Positions 42,347 to 51,784 of a stretch of DNA of 61,948 bases are shown one piece after another. The stretch comes from an uncultured Collinsella sp. Lineage in GTDB: Bacteria; Actinomycetota; Coriobacteriia; Coriobacteriales; Coriobacteriaceae. Location: positions 1-61,948 of the forward strand of contig CALLNU010000013.1 in assembly GCA_938005465.1 (NCBI GenBank). Reading direction: 5' to 3'. The translations under genes were made by a program, and so were the position numbers. The notes beneath the pieces were generated by a model. It was not told where the DNA came from, did no database searches, and was given only the letters and a program-made list of their open reading frames with translations. The stretch's first letter is position 1, and each line of letters starts with the position of its first letter.

Positions 42347-44374
42347 ATGGAACAAAAGGTCAAGGAGGCAGCCTCGCACGCTGCGATTCCTGTGAGCATC
42401 TCGGCGATGCTCGTCACGCTGGGCGTGGTGTACGGCGATATCGGCACCAGCCCTATGTATGTAACCAAGGCGCTCGTTGCCGGCAACGGCGGCATCGGAA
42501 GCGTCACGGAGGAGTTCGTGCTCGGCGCGCTCTCCCTTGTCGTGTGGACGGTCACGTTGCTGACGACCGTCAAGTACGTGCTGATCTCGCTGCGCGCCGA
42601 CAACCACGGCGAGGGCGGTATCTTTGCCCTGTACAGCCTAGTCAAGCGCTGCGGCAAGTGGCTCATCATCCCCGCCATGCTGGGCGGCGCCGCGCTGCTC
42701 GCCGACGGCATCCTGACGCCTGCCGTTACCGTGACCACGGCCATCGAGGGCTTGCGCACCATCCCGGCGGTCCACGCCGTGCTCGGTGACGACCAGGGCC
42801 GCGTTGTCGCGATCACGCTCGCCATCATCATTGCGCTCTTCTTGGTGCAACGCATCGGCACGGCCAAGATCGGCCACGCCTTTGGCCCCATCATGACGCT
42901 GTGGTTTTTGTTCCTGGGCGGCACGGGTCTGTTCTTTGTCTTCCAGCATCCCGCGGTGCTGCTGTGCCTCAACCCGCTGCGCGGCATCGGCTTTCTGCTG
43001 AGCCCCAACAACCATGCGGGCATCATGATCCTAGGCAGCTGCTTCCTCGCCACCACCGGTGCCGAGGCGCTCTATTCCGATATGGGCCATGTGGGCCGCG
43101 GCAACATCTACGCCACCTGGCCGTTCGTTAAGTGCTGCCTGCTGCTGTCCTACATGGGTCAGGGCGCGTGGCTTATCAACAACGCCGGCAACCCGGAGCT
43201 CATGGGCATCGCCGACCTCAACCCCTTCTACCAGATGCTCACCCCGGGCCTGCGCCCCTTTGCCGTCGGCCTTTCCACCATCGCCGCCATCATCGCCTCG
43301 CAGGCGCTCATCACCGGCGCATTCTCGCTGGTGTCCGAGGCCAGCCGTCTAGACCTTATGCCTCATATGCAGGTCTTCTATCCTGCCGAGACCAAGGGTC
43401 AGCTCTACATCCCCATGGTCAACAACGTCATGCTCGTGGGCTGCGTCATCGTGGTGCTGCTGTTCCAGAACTCAGCGCACATGGAGGCCGCGTACGGCTT
43501 GGCCATTACCCTGACCATGATGTGCACGACGCTGCTGCTCTTCTTCTATCTGCACGTGGAGCGCAAGCTCAAGGTTGCGCCGTGGATCTTTGCTGTCTTC
43601 TTCCTCATGCTCGAGGGCTTCTTCTTTGTGAGCTCGCTCACCAAGTTCTTCCACGGCGGCTATTTCACCATTCTGATGGCCGCGCTCATCATGGGCATTA
43701 TGGTGTGCTGGTACAACGGCACGGCGGTCGAGCAGCGCCAGTTTACGCTGCTGCCGCTGCGCAGCTACCTGCCGCAGCTCAAGCGCCTGCGCGATGACGA
43801 TCGCTACGAGCGCCTGAGCGACAACATCGTGTACCTGACCAAGGACACTCATACCGATTACATCGACCGTGATATCGTCTACTCGATCTTGGACAAGCAT
43901 CCCAAGCGCGCTCGCGCCTGGTGGTTCGTGAATGTCGAGACCATGGACGAGCCGCATACCTTTGCCTACTCGGTCGAGACGTTCGGCACCGACTACGTGT
44001 TCCGCGTGCATCTGTACCTGGGCTACAAGATCAACCAGCGCGTTAACGCCTATCTGCGCCAGGTTGTTCAGGACCTGGCTGCCACCGGCGAGCTGCCGGC
44101 GCAGACGCACGACTACTCGGTCTACAAGGATCCGGGCAACATCGGTACGTTCAAGTTCGTCATGATCCGTAAGCTTCTGGCGCCCGAGAGCGACGTGGAG
44201 CCGAGCGAGCGTACGGCCATTACGCTCAAGTACATCATCCGCCGCGCTGCCGGCACGCCTGCGCGCTGGTACGGCTTGGAGAACTCCAACGTGAGCTTTG
44301 AGTACGTGCCGCTGTTCACCAAGTTCAAGGCTGTGAGCAAGATGCAGCGCCTGGCCCCCAACGAGCGCCCGTAG
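42347..44374 (+). CDS. kup: Kup-type potassium uptake protein
   Basis: 675-residue K+/H+ symporter. The N-terminus has the Kup signature GVVYGDIGTSPMYV (about 27-40); about twelve membrane segments run to residue ~470 (HGEGGIFALYSLVKR, LLADGILTPAVTV, TGAEALYSDMGHVGRGNI), and a cytoplasmic C-terminal domain (about 480-675) follows. GGGAGGAAAC precedes ATG 42347. A KdpD/KdpE-like two-component system lies just downstream, suggesting potassium or osmotic control. Confidence 0.96.
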   Translation: MEQKVKEAASHAAIPVSISAMLVTLGVVYGDIGTSPMYVTKALVAGNGGIGSVTEEFVLGALSLVVWTVTLLTTVKYVLISLRADNHGEGGIFALYSLVKRCGKWLIIPAMLGGAALLADGILTPAVTVTTAIEGLRTIPAVHAVLGDDQGRVVAITLAIIIALFLVQRIGTAKIGHAFGPIMTLWFLFLGGTGLFFVFQHPAVLLCLNPLRGIGFLLSPNNHAGIMILGSCFLATTGAEALYSDMGHVGRGNIYATWPFVKCCLLLSYMGQGAWLINNAGNPELMGIADLNPFYQMLTPGLRPFAVGLSTIAAIIASQALITGAFSLVSEASRLDLMPHMQVFYPAETKGQLYIPMVNNVMLVGCVIVVLLFQNSAHMEAAYGLAITLTMMCTTLLLFFYLHVERKLKVAPWIFAVFFLMLEGFFFVSSLTKFFHGGYFTILMAALIMGIMVCWYNGTAVEQRQFTLLPLRSYLPQLKRLRDDDRYERLSDNIVYLTKDTHTDYIDRDIVYSILDKHPKRARAWWFVNVETMDEPHTFAYSVETFGTDYVFRVHLYLGYKINQRVNAYLRQVVQDLAATGELPAQTHDYSVYKDPGNIGTFKFVMIRKLLAPESDVEPSERTAITLKYIIRRAAGTPARWYGLENSNVSFEYVPLFTKFKAVSKMQRLAPNERP

Positions 44375-44443
44375 TCGACGCTTGAGGTTTGGCTGCGAAC
44401 GGGCAGGCTTGCAATGACAGTGATTGAGTCCTGGGAGGAAACC

Positions 44444-44638
44444 ATGGATGCAAAGGCGCTTGACGGTCGCGATCTTGCGACCGAGCTGGTGCGTGAGGCG
44501 CGCGTCGATGCCGCCGAAGATCGGTTCTTTACGAATCGTGCCAATATGGACATGGCCGATCGTGTGATTTCGGTCGTGGTGACGGTGTTTGCCGCGGCAT
44601 GCGTGTGCGCGCTGCTCGCGCACGTGCTGTTTGTCTAA
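44444..44638 (+). CDS. Small single-span membrane protein
   Basis: 64 residues: a charged N-terminal helix (DAKALDGRDLATELVREARVDAAEDRFF) and a C-terminal membrane segment (about 41-63, VISVVVTVFAAACVCALLAHVLFV). GGGAGGAAACC precedes ATG 44444, the same RBS sequence as kup. It sits between kup and the histidine kinase gene and may belong to the same transport module, for example as a small Kup accessory. No family recognised. Confidence 0.7.
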   Translation: MDAKALDGRDLATELVREARVDAAEDRFFTNRANMDMADRVISVVVTVFAAACVCALLAHVLFV

Positions 44639-44685
44639 CGACCGCAGGCTACAAAGGCTATACACTTGAAACCATCACAAGGGAG

Positions 44686-44728
44686 AACCACCACAAAGGT
44701 GTCTGTCCCCTTTGTGGTGGTTTTTGTT
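44686..44728 (+). repeat. Palindromic GGGACAG repeat (ACCACCAC type) with T-run
   Basis: AACCACCACAAAGG and CCTTTGTGGTGGTT arms flank TGTCTGTCCC, then TTTGTTTT. It is a second copy of 11450-11484 and may also serve as a terminator for kup and the small gene. Confidence 0.75.
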
Positions 44729-44751
44729 TTTGAGAGAGGGGCGGGGCGCTG

Positions 44752-46377
44752 ATGGACGTCCGTGCGGACGGCGATATTGCCGAGAACTTTTGGTGGCGGC
44801 GCACAACGCTGACGCGTCGCAGCCCTCTGTATGATGCCTGCGTATCGGTGGGGCTGCTGGTCGCGGCGACGATTGTGGGCGTGCTGCTCGACCATCCGGG
44901 GCTCGCGCCGAGCATCATGATCGTCTATGTGTTTGCCGTGCAGCTGTGCGCCTTCTTTACCTGGAGCCGCCTGTACTGCCTGCTGACCTCTGCCGCCGCC
45001 GTGGCGCTCTACAACTTCTTGTTTGTTGACCCGCGCTACTCGCTGTCGTTTATCGACCGCGTCTATCCCGGCATGTTCTTTATCATGTTTGCGGTCTCGC
45101 TCGTATCGAGCTCGATCGCGCTGGCCCTGCGCCGCGCCTTGGCGCAGGCTGCCGCCAGCGACCGTCGCACGCAGATGGTGCTCGAGACCAACCGCATGCT
45201 GCAGCGGTGCGGCGATCAGCAACAGATTGTGCACGCTATGGCAACGCAGCTGGCGCGTCTTTCGGACTGTCCGGTCGTGTGGTATAGCGCCGATGCCGAC
45301 GACGATGACCTGCTGCCGCGCACGACGTACACGGCCGTGGGCGATGCCGCGCCGGTGCACCAGTTGGCGCCCCAGATGCCGCCGCGGCTCTCGGCATCCG
45401 CCTATGTGGGAACGCCGCTCGATGCCACCTATGGCGGCTCGGCGTTCTACGGCATATACCTGACCGTGCGCTCGGGTGACACCATGGTGCGCGCGGGCGA
45501 TCCCGCCTCGGTGGTGGGGGTGCTCGCCATTGTCGCCGAGCCCGATGCTTTGACGCCCGAGGAGCGGACGCTTGCCGATGCCATCGTGAGCGAAGGCGAG
45601 CTTGCGCTCGATCGCGCCCGCGCCATGGAGGCCCGCGAGGAGGCGGCGGTGCTCGCTAAAAACGAGCAGCTGCGCGCCAACTTGCTGCGCTCCATCTCGC
45701 ACGACCTGCGCACGCCGCTTACCAGTATTTCGGGTAATGCCGACGTGCTGCTCGATCAGGGCTCGACCGGCACCGCGGTGCTCGATGCCCAGACGCGCCG
45801 CGGCCTGCTTCTATCCATTCGCTCGGATGCGCTGTGGCTCAACGCCACCGTCGAGAACTTGCTCGCCATCACCAAGCTCGAGGGTGGTGGCATGCGCCTG
45901 TCGACCACGCTCGAGCTCATGGACGATATCGTCGAGGAGGCGCTGCGCCACGTGAACCCTGCCGTGCGCGAGCACGACCTTAAGGTGGTGGCGTGCGATG
46001 AGCCGGCGCTCGTCAACGTCGATGCACGCCTGATGGTGCAGCTGGTGGTCAATCTGGTGAACAACGCCATTGCCTATACGCCTGCGGGCTCGCATATCGT
46101 GATCTCGATTGGCGTCGATGATGGGTGCGTGGTGTGCTCGGTGGCCGATGACGGTCCGGGTATTGCGCCTGAGGACCGCGAGCGCATCTTTGAGTCGTTC
46201 TACACCGCCAACCATGGTCTGGCCGACAGCTGCCGCAGTGTGGGCTTGGGGCTTTCGCTCTGCCGCTCCATTATGTTGGCACATGGCGGTAGCATAGAGG
46301 TTGCCGCGGCGGCCCCGCACGGCTCTGTCTTTACGATTGAGCTTCCCGCCGCCGATATTTCGTTTGATAAGGAGTAG
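44752..46377 (+). CDS. KdpD-like sensor histidine kinase lacking the N-terminal KdpD domain
   Basis: 541 residues. Four closely spaced membrane helices (DUF4118-like, about 28-125; NFLFVDPRYSLSF is typical of KdpD), a GAF-like region (about 140-290), a dimerisation domain with SISHDLRTPLTSISG (His317), and the HATPase domain (NLVNNAIAYTPAGS, DDGPGIAPEDRERIFE, GLGLSLCRSIMLAHGG). The N-terminal UspA/KdpD sensor domain of E. coli KdpD is absent. It should phosphorylate the response regulator encoded 4 bp later. No kdpFABC operon is in the window; kup is upstream. Confidence 0.9.
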   Translation: MDVRADGDIAENFWWRRTTLTRRSPLYDACVSVGLLVAATIVGVLLDHPGLAPSIMIVYVFAVQLCAFFTWSRLYCLLTSAAAVALYNFLFVDPRYSLSFIDRVYPGMFFIMFAVSLVSSSIALALRRALAQAAASDRRTQMVLETNRMLQRCGDQQQIVHAMATQLARLSDCPVVWYSADADDDDLLPRTTYTAVGDAAPVHQLAPQMPPRLSASAYVGTPLDATYGGSAFYGIYLTVRSGDTMVRAGDPASVVGVLAIVAEPDALTPEERTLADAIVSEGELALDRARAMEAREEAAVLAKNEQLRANLLRSISHDLRTPLTSISGNADVLLDQGSTGTAVLDAQTRRGLLLSIRSDALWLNATVENLLAITKLEGGGMRLSTTLELMDDIVEEALRHVNPAVREHDLKVVACDEPALVNVDARLMVQLVVNLVNNAIAYTPAGSHIVISIGVDDGCVVCSVADDGPGIAPEDRERIFESFYTANHGLADSCRSVGLGLSLCRSIMLAHGGSIEVAAAAPHGSVFTIELPAADISFDKE

Positions 46378-46381
46378 CGCT

Positions 46382-47095
46382 GTGCCGAACTCTGCCGTGA
46401 AACCGCTCATCTTGGTCGTTGAGGACGATCCTGCCGTCCGCAACCTTATCGTCGCCGCGCTCGAGGCGCACGGTTTGCGCCATATGGCTGTGGAGACCGC
46501 CCACGCTGCCATCGCCGCCGCCTCGTCGCAGGCGCCGAGCATTGTGCTGCTCGATTTGGGCCTGCCCGATATGGACGGCGTCAAGGTGGTGGAGTCGGTG
46601 CGCGCGTGGTCGGGCATGCCGATCATCGTGGTCTCGGCGCGCAGCGAGGACGCGGACAAGATTCGCGCGCTCGATGCCGGCGCCGACGACTACCTGACCA
46701 AGCCGTTTTCGGTCGAGGAGCTGCTCGCGCGCATTCGCACGACGCTCAGGCGCCTTTCGTATGCGCAGACGGGCGGTGTTGCCTCCGAGGGCTCGTTCGA
46801 TACCGGCGAGCTGCATATCGATTTTGACGCCGGCATCGCCACGATGGATGGCGAGGAACTGCATCTGACACCGATCGAGTACAAGCTCCTGTGCCTGCTG
46901 GCACACAATGCCGACAAGGTGCTGACGCACCAGTTTATCCTGCACGAGATTTGGGGAACGGCGACTAAGAGCGACCTGGCGAGCCTGCGCGTCTTTATGG
47001 GCACGCTGCGCAAGAAGATCGAGTCCGACCCCGCGCATCCGCGCTATATCCAGACGCATGTGGGTATCGGCTACCGATTGGTCACCCAAGGGTAG
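46382..47095 (+). CDS. KdpE-like OmpR-family response regulator
   Basis: 237 residues. Receiver domain (about 5-120) with the phospho-acceptor Asp58 in LLDLGLPDMDG, Lys in LTKPFSVEEL, and an OmpR-type winged helix (about 140-235; ELHLTPIEYKLLCLLAHNADKVLTHQFIL and HVGIGYRL). GTG 46382 is chosen for the AAGGAG eight bases upstream; it is in the -3 region of no other start. Co-transcribed with the kinase. Targets are unknown, kup being the nearest candidate. Confidence 0.93.
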   Translation: MPNSAVKPLILVVEDDPAVRNLIVAALEAHGLRHMAVETAHAAIAAASSQAPSIVLLDLGLPDMDGVKVVESVRAWSGMPIIVVSARSEDADKIRALDAGADDYLTKPFSVEELLARIRTTLRRLSYAQTGGVASEGSFDTGELHIDFDAGIATMDGEELHLTPIEYKLLCLLAHNADKVLTHQFILHEIWGTATKSDLASLRVFMGTLRKKIESDPAHPRYIQTHVGIGYRLVTQG

Positions 47096-47120
47096 GGCAG
47101 AGCGCGGTCCCTCTATGAGT

Positions 47121-47186
47121 TGCGGTGGGATAGTTCCCGTTTTGGCCTTTGATGAGGCCATTTGGGAACTATCCCACCGCATTTTT
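47121..47186. terminator. Bidirectional terminator with 18-bp stem
   Basis: TGCGGTGGGATAGTTCCC (47121-47138) and GGGAACTATCCCACCGCA (47164-47181) are exact complements; the loop has a second hairpin (GGCCT/AGGCC). T5 follows. It lies between the convergent response regulator and rlmKL genes. Confidence 0.8.
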
Positions 47187-47187
47187 G

Positions 47188-49746
47188 TTATTTGCCCTTG
47201 GGCTTGCTGGCGTAGAACTTCTTCTTTTTGGGCTTGCCTGCAGCGGCGGATTTGCCGTCATCGCGCGGCCCTCGGTCACCAGCCTGCGCGTGCACGGGCG
47301 CTGCTACGCGAGGCTTGTGGGCCTCGGGGCTATGCAGCTCCTCGGTTCGCTCGGCAATCTCCTCGGCGCTAAAGCCGACTTCGGCCATGGCGTCCTCGAT
47401 GGGCAGGCGGCGCACGATATAGCAATGGTGCACCTTCTGGTTGCGCGCGAAGTCCTCGGGGATGGTCTGCGCCGTAATGTCCTCCAGCACGACGCCCGCG
47501 CGCGCGAGCTTGCGCGTCTCGGGGCGGAAGCCACGCAGGTTACAGCTAAAGATGGCGTGGCCGCCCTGCGCGAGCAGGCGCGAAACGCCGGCCAAAAGCT
47601 CAACATGGTCGCGCTGAACATCCCAGGTGCGGCGGCCCATCTTGGACGAGTTCGAAAACGTGGGCGGGTCGACAAAGATCAGGTCCCAGCGGTTGCGCGT
47701 CTGGCGCTGGTCGCGAATCCAAGCGAGCACGTCGTCGCGCACAAAGTGGTGCTGCGGTCCCACAAAGCCGTTCTGGCGCATGTTGCGCTCGGCCCAGTCC
47801 AGGTAGGTGTTGGAGAGGTCGACCGTCACGGTCTCCTCGACGCCGCCGTCTGCCGCATAGCAGGTGGCGGTACCGGTGTAGGCGAACAGGTTGAGGAAGC
47901 GGCGCGCCTGCTTGGCGTGCTCGCGCACCAGATTGCGCGTGACGCGGTGGTCCAAGAAGATGCCTACGTCCAGGTAGTCGTCAAAGTTGACGGCAAAGGT
48001 AAGACCGCCTTCCTCGATGAGCGGCAGGCGACGGCGCGCGATGTTGGCGCGCTCGCTCGAGCCGCCCTTGCCGGCGCCCTGCTTGCCGTACTGCGAGCCA
48101 CCGCGCGAACGCATGCGGGCCTTGGCGTGCACGTGCTCGGCCGGAACATCCAGGATGCGCGGCGCGATGGCCAAGATGTCGAGCATGCGGGCCTGGGCGA
48201 GCGCGGGGTCGATGGTCTTGGGCGCGGCGTATTCGGCGATGACGAGCCAGCGGCCCGGCGTCTGCGGGCAGCCCTCGTACAGATCGATGGCGGCGGAGTA
48301 ATCGGGCAGGTCGGCATCGTAGACGCGGTAGCAGCTTACGCCCTCGCGCTTGGCCCACTTGCGACGCAGACGGGCGTTCTTACGCAGGCGGTTGGCGAAC
48401 TGCTCGGACTCGGGGATGAGCACGGGCAGCGGCTTGCCGTCACCCAGGTCGAGCATGGCGGCAGGTTCGGGCATGGGGGCGTTGGCGGCTTCGTTTTCGG
48501 CATCCGCGGCCTGCTCCTCGGCATCCGCGCTGGTCGCAGCTTCAAATGTTGCGGCGGCATGGTCGAGCGAGGGCCAAACCTCAATAGTCGCCTCTTCGTT
48601 GTTGGGCATGACGGCGATGGAGTGCGCGGGCTCGGCATGGAGTGCGCGGGCCATAAGGCCGTCGCGGGCGAGGGCGGCGACCGGCGCGGCGGTAAGCTCG
48701 GGTGCGCGGCGCAGCTCGCCGACCAGCGTCATGGTGTCATGCATGAGCGAAAGCGGCGTCTCGGTCGTATCCGCGACCACGGCGGCACCGGCGACGGCGC
48801 CCGCATGGTCCAGCACGGTGGCGGGTTTGGCGGCGCAAAAATCGACAAAGCGCTTGTAGCCGGCGCACTTGACCATACGTTCGGCGGTTTTGCGGGCGGC
48901 GGGGTCGATGTCTACGGCAACGATGCGCACTTGGCGCTCGCGCGCTGCCGTCTCGCGCTTGCGTGCCTCGGCAAGCAGCTGCTCCCATAGGGCGGCATCG
49001 TGCAGCTGCCAGCCCTCAAAGCCCCAGCGCTCGCGTACGGCGCCCGGGGCGCGGTCGGTCAGAATGCTCACGGCCTCCAGCAGCAGACCGCCGCCGGCAC
49101 ACGAGGCGTCGATCAGCGTGGGCAGGGCTTCGTTCTCGTAATCGTCGGCCGTCAGCTCGCGCTCGCATAGCGCGGTCCAGCCGACCTGCGCCAGCACCAG
49201 AGCGGCGTAGTCGGGGCGTAGCACGTGCGCGCCCTCGCCGGCACGGGTAGCCGCGGGCGGCAGGCGCTTGAACAGCGGGTTGCCCGAAAGGTCCAGGCTT
49301 ATACTCGCGCGGCGCTGGCGTAGCGAAAGCAGCAGGTGGACATCGGGGTCGGCAGCATCGACATCGGCGCGACAGCCTGTGGTCTCGGCCAGGCGGTCGC
49401 ACAGCGCGTCTTTGGCACGCAGGGCAGAGAAGCGCGTGTTGCGCAGCTGCTCGGTCACGCCGCGGGCGGTGATGGCGATGGTGGCGCCGGGGCGGATGAT
49501 GCTCTCCCAGGCGATGTTGTAAACGCCATCGTACAGTTCGTCGGCATCCTGCGCCTCAAAGCGCCCGAGCACCACGAACACGCGGCTCGCCAGGCGCGAC
49601 CACAGACAGGCGCGGTAGCCTTCTTCGAGCTCGCCCTCAAACGTAGCGCGGCCCTTCAGGCGGCGGACATGCGAAAGCCCGAGGCGTTTAAGCTCATCGG
49701 CGAGTGCGGACTCAAAGCCCTCGGGGCAGCTTGCGTAAAATTCCAT
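47188..49746 (-). CDS. rlmKL: RlmKL-type bifunctional 23S rRNA methyltransferase, RlmL half altered
   Basis: 852 residues. THUMP domain (about 45-150), first methyltransferase (about 160-430; RlmL, m2G2445) and second methyltransferase (about 470-790; RlmK, m7G2069). In the first, motif I reads DASCAGGGLLLEA and the expected catalytic NPPYG is replaced by VVADTTETPLS, so RlmL activity is doubtful. The second is intact (NRLRKNARLRRKW, FLDHRV, FAYTGTATCYAADGG, VDPPTFSNS). An acidic insertion (about 395-440) and a Lys-rich tail are unusual. ATG 49746 follows AGAGGTC; the frame upstream is antisense to the next gene. Confidence 0.88.
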   Translation of the reverse strand: MEFYASCPEGFESALADELKRLGLSHVRRLKGRATFEGELEEGYRACLWSRLASRVFVVLGRFEAQDADELYDGVYNIAWESIIRPGATIAITARGVTEQLRNTRFSALRAKDALCDRLAETTGCRADVDAADPDVHLLLSLRQRRASISLDLSGNPLFKRLPPAATRAGEGAHVLRPDYAALVLAQVGWTALCERELTADDYENEALPTLIDASCAGGGLLLEAVSILTDRAPGAVRERWGFEGWQLHDAALWEQLLAEARKRETAARERQVRIVAVDIDPAARKTAERMVKCAGYKRFVDFCAAKPATVLDHAGAVAGAAVVADTTETPLSLMHDTMTLVGELRRAPELTAAPVAALARDGLMARALHAEPAHSIAVMPNNEEATIEVWPSLDHAAATFEAATSADAEEQAADAENEAANAPMPEPAAMLDLGDGKPLPVLIPESEQFANRLRKNARLRRKWAKREGVSCYRVYDADLPDYSAAIDLYEGCPQTPGRWLVIAEYAAPKTIDPALAQARMLDILAIAPRILDVPAEHVHAKARMRSRGGSQYGKQGAGKGGSSERANIARRRLPLIEEGGLTFAVNFDDYLDVGIFLDHRVTRNLVREHAKQARRFLNLFAYTGTATCYAADGGVEETVTVDLSNTYLDWAERNMRQNGFVGPQHHFVRDDVLAWIRDQRQTRNRWDLIFVDPPTFSNSSKMGRRTWDVQRDHVELLAGVSRLLAQGGHAIFSCNLRGFRPETRKLARAGVVLEDITAQTIPEDFARNQKVHHCYIVRRLPIEDAMAEVGFSAEEIAERTEELHSPEAHKPRVAAPVHAQAGDRGPRDDGKSAAAGKPKKKKFYASKPKGK

Positions 49747-49821
49747 GGGTGACCTCTCTGGTTGCGTCGCTCCATTATATGATGGATGCTTCGTTTGCCC
49801 TCGTCCTCGAAAGGAACCCAT

Positions 49822-50649
49822 ATGATTGATGCGTGCCCCGATTCCGCCGTGCTCTTTTTTGACGTGGACGGCACGCTGACGTCGTTTGACCCCGACAGCA
49901 TGACCGATAAGGACTTTTCGGCGGTGCGCCCCTCGCAGACGGTGGTTGAGGCGTTTCACCGTTTGCGCGATGCGGGGCACAAGGCATTTATCTGCACGGG
50001 CCGCCCCCTGTGGCTGGTAGCCGATGGTCTGCGTGCCCTGAATCCGGCGGGCATCGTTGCCATGGCGGGCGCCGCGCTCGAGGTCGAGGGCCGCGTGGTG
50101 CATGAGGACTGCTTTGACGAGGACGTTATCGAGGAGCTTGCACGCCGTATGGCCGCGGCAGGGATTGAAGCCTTTTTCGAGACCAACGTTGCTACTTTTG
50201 CCCTGGAGCCTGTGGGCGTTGAGCAGTCGTCTCTGATCGGCACTTCTGTGGTGCACAGCGACGAGGAGATGCGCGTCGACGGCCGTCTGCGCGTGGGCAA
50301 GGTATGCCTCAGTGTGCCCAGTTTGGCTCGCGTAGCCAATGATGACGGCTTTATCGATTGCGAGTTTGAGCTGTGCAACACCGGTGGCCAGAATCGCGAG
50401 CTGAGCCCCAAGGGCATTGACAAGGGCGTGGGCGTGGCGCGAGCGCTGGAATACCTGGGTCGCACCGGCAACGCGCGCACCTTTGGCTTTGGCGATTCGG
50501 GCAACGACTTGGGCATGCTCGCTGCCGTCGAGACGGCTGTCGCCATGGGCAACGCCATGCCCGAGGTCAAGGCGCTCGCCGACTACGTGACCGACGATGT
50601 CGCACATGACGGCACCGTCACCGCGATGCAACATTTCGGCCTCATCTAA
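49822..50649 (+). CDS. Cof-type HAD phosphatase
   Basis: 275-residue HAD enzyme with a C2 cap. Motif I is FFDVDGTLTSF (Asp14, Asp16), motif II CTGRP, Lys at SPKGIDKGVG and motif IV GFGDSGNDLGML. These proteins dephosphorylate sugar phosphates and other small molecules; the physiological substrate is unknown. AAGGAACCC precedes ATG 49822. Divergent from rlmKL with only 75 bp between starts. Confidence 0.92.
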   Translation: MIDACPDSAVLFFDVDGTLTSFDPDSMTDKDFSAVRPSQTVVEAFHRLRDAGHKAFICTGRPLWLVADGLRALNPAGIVAMAGAALEVEGRVVHEDCFDEDVIEELARRMAAAGIEAFFETNVATFALEPVGVEQSSLIGTSVVHSDEEMRVDGRLRVGKVCLSVPSLARVANDDGFIDCEFELCNTGGQNRELSPKGIDKGVGVARALEYLGRTGNARTFGFGDSGNDLGMLAAVETAVAMGNAMPEVKALADYVTDDVAHDGTVTAMQHFGLI

Positions 50650-50842
50650 TGAATCCCGCGTTCTGACGTTTGCTCAAACTGCGACTTTTTGCTTTTGCAT
50701 GCTCAATCGATTTATCAATCCAAACACTGAGGTGTTTATACCGTTCGCCGAGAAGATAAAAACCCGCAGATCATGCCTTGATAAACATAGGTAAAGTGTT
50801 TAGCAGTTTATCGGCCGTATGCAAACGGAAGGAATCAGGCAG

Positions 50843-51547
50843 ATGGCAATCAAGGTGTTCGCTGACGGTGCAAACCTCGAGGGCATGCTCGACATGTACG
50901 AGAACGGCAACGTTCAGGGTTTCACGACCAACCCGTCCCTTATGAAGAAGGGTGGCGTGACGGATTACCGCGCGTTTGCCAAGGAGGTCCTGGCCCACAT
51001 CACCGATGTGTCCGTCTCGTTTGAGGTCTTTGCCGACGACGTCGAGACCATGGAGGTCGAGGCCCGCGAGATCGCTACCTGGGCCGAGAACGTCTACGTC
51101 AAGATTCCGTGCGTGACCACCAAGGGCGAGTCCACCGCCGAGCTGGTGCGCAAGCTTTCGGCCGACGGCATTAAGGTCAACGTCACCACCATCTTTACGC
51201 CTACGCAGGTCGATGAGATGGTCGAGGCCGTTGACGCCGAGACGCCGTCCATCATCTCGCTCTTTGCCGGCCGTATCGCCGATACCGGCGTCGATCCCAT
51301 TCCGTTTATGACGGAGTCGGTCAAGAAGGCCGCTGCCAAGCCCAACTGCGAAGTCCTGTGGGCGTCCACGCGCGAGCTCATCAACATTTACCAGGCGGAA
51401 GGATGCGGTTGCCAGATCATCACGGTGCCCAACAGCATCCTGGCCAAGCGCAAGAACATTGGCCGCGACCCGTACGAGGTCTCGCTCGATACCGTCCGTG
51501 GCTTTGCCAAGGATATCGCCTCGCTCGGCTTCCATATCCTGCCGTAA
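50843..51547 (+). CDS. Transaldolase-family protein (fructose-6-phosphate aldolase-like)
   Basis: 234-residue TIM-barrel of the small transaldolase/FSA type. FADGANLEGM (about 6-15), TTNPSLMKKGG (about 28-38), Schiff-base Lys87 in VYVKIPCVT, NVTTIFTPTQ and SLFAGRIADTG are present. It either transfers dihydroxyacetone units in the pentose phosphate pathway or cleaves fructose-6-phosphate; sequence alone does not decide. ATG 50843 is used. A 21-bp stretch covering its last codons is repeated 156 bp downstream around a hairpin element. Confidence 0.9.
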   Translation: MAIKVFADGANLEGMLDMYENGNVQGFTTNPSLMKKGGVTDYRAFAKEVLAHITDVSVSFEVFADDVETMEVEAREIATWAENVYVKIPCVTTKGESTAELVRKLSADGIKVNVTTIFTPTQVDEMVEAVDAETPSIISLFAGRIADTGVDPIPFMTESVKKAAAKPNCEVLWASTRELINIYQAEGCGCQIITVPNSILAKRKNIGRDPYEVSLDTVRGFAKDIASLGFHILP

Positions 51548-51701
51548 CGCGAACACTGGCTGCGCCGAGGGTTGTTCGCCCCGGCCTTTCCTTTCCCTAT
51601 CGCTCACGCGCTTCGCGAGGGTCGCGCTAGGCAAAGGAAAGGCCGGGGCTGCCGACACGAACTTGCCAGCAGGTTGGTAATCGGCTTCCATATCCTGCCG
51701 T
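51525..51701. repeat. Hairpin element flanked by 21-bp direct repeats
   Basis: The 21 bp at 51525-51545, including the transaldolase-gene 3' end (GGCTTCCATATCCTGCCGT), recur exactly at 51681-51701. Between them, GCCCCGGCCTTTCCTTT (51578-51594) and its exact complement (51633-51649) form a 17-bp stem with a smaller CGCGCTT-type hairpin in the loop. Confidence 0.82.
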
Positions 51702-51784
51702 GGACAAAGGTACCCCCGCCTGCGCCGTGCAAAATTGAGAGTATTCAGCAAGGTAAAGGCTTTTACCAGCTAGATAAAGCACGG

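Noticed and set aside
47188..50634. 1148-codon minus-strand ORF
   Set aside because: The true start is ATG 49746 with an RBS; the upstream part is antisense to the Cof-type phosphatase gene.
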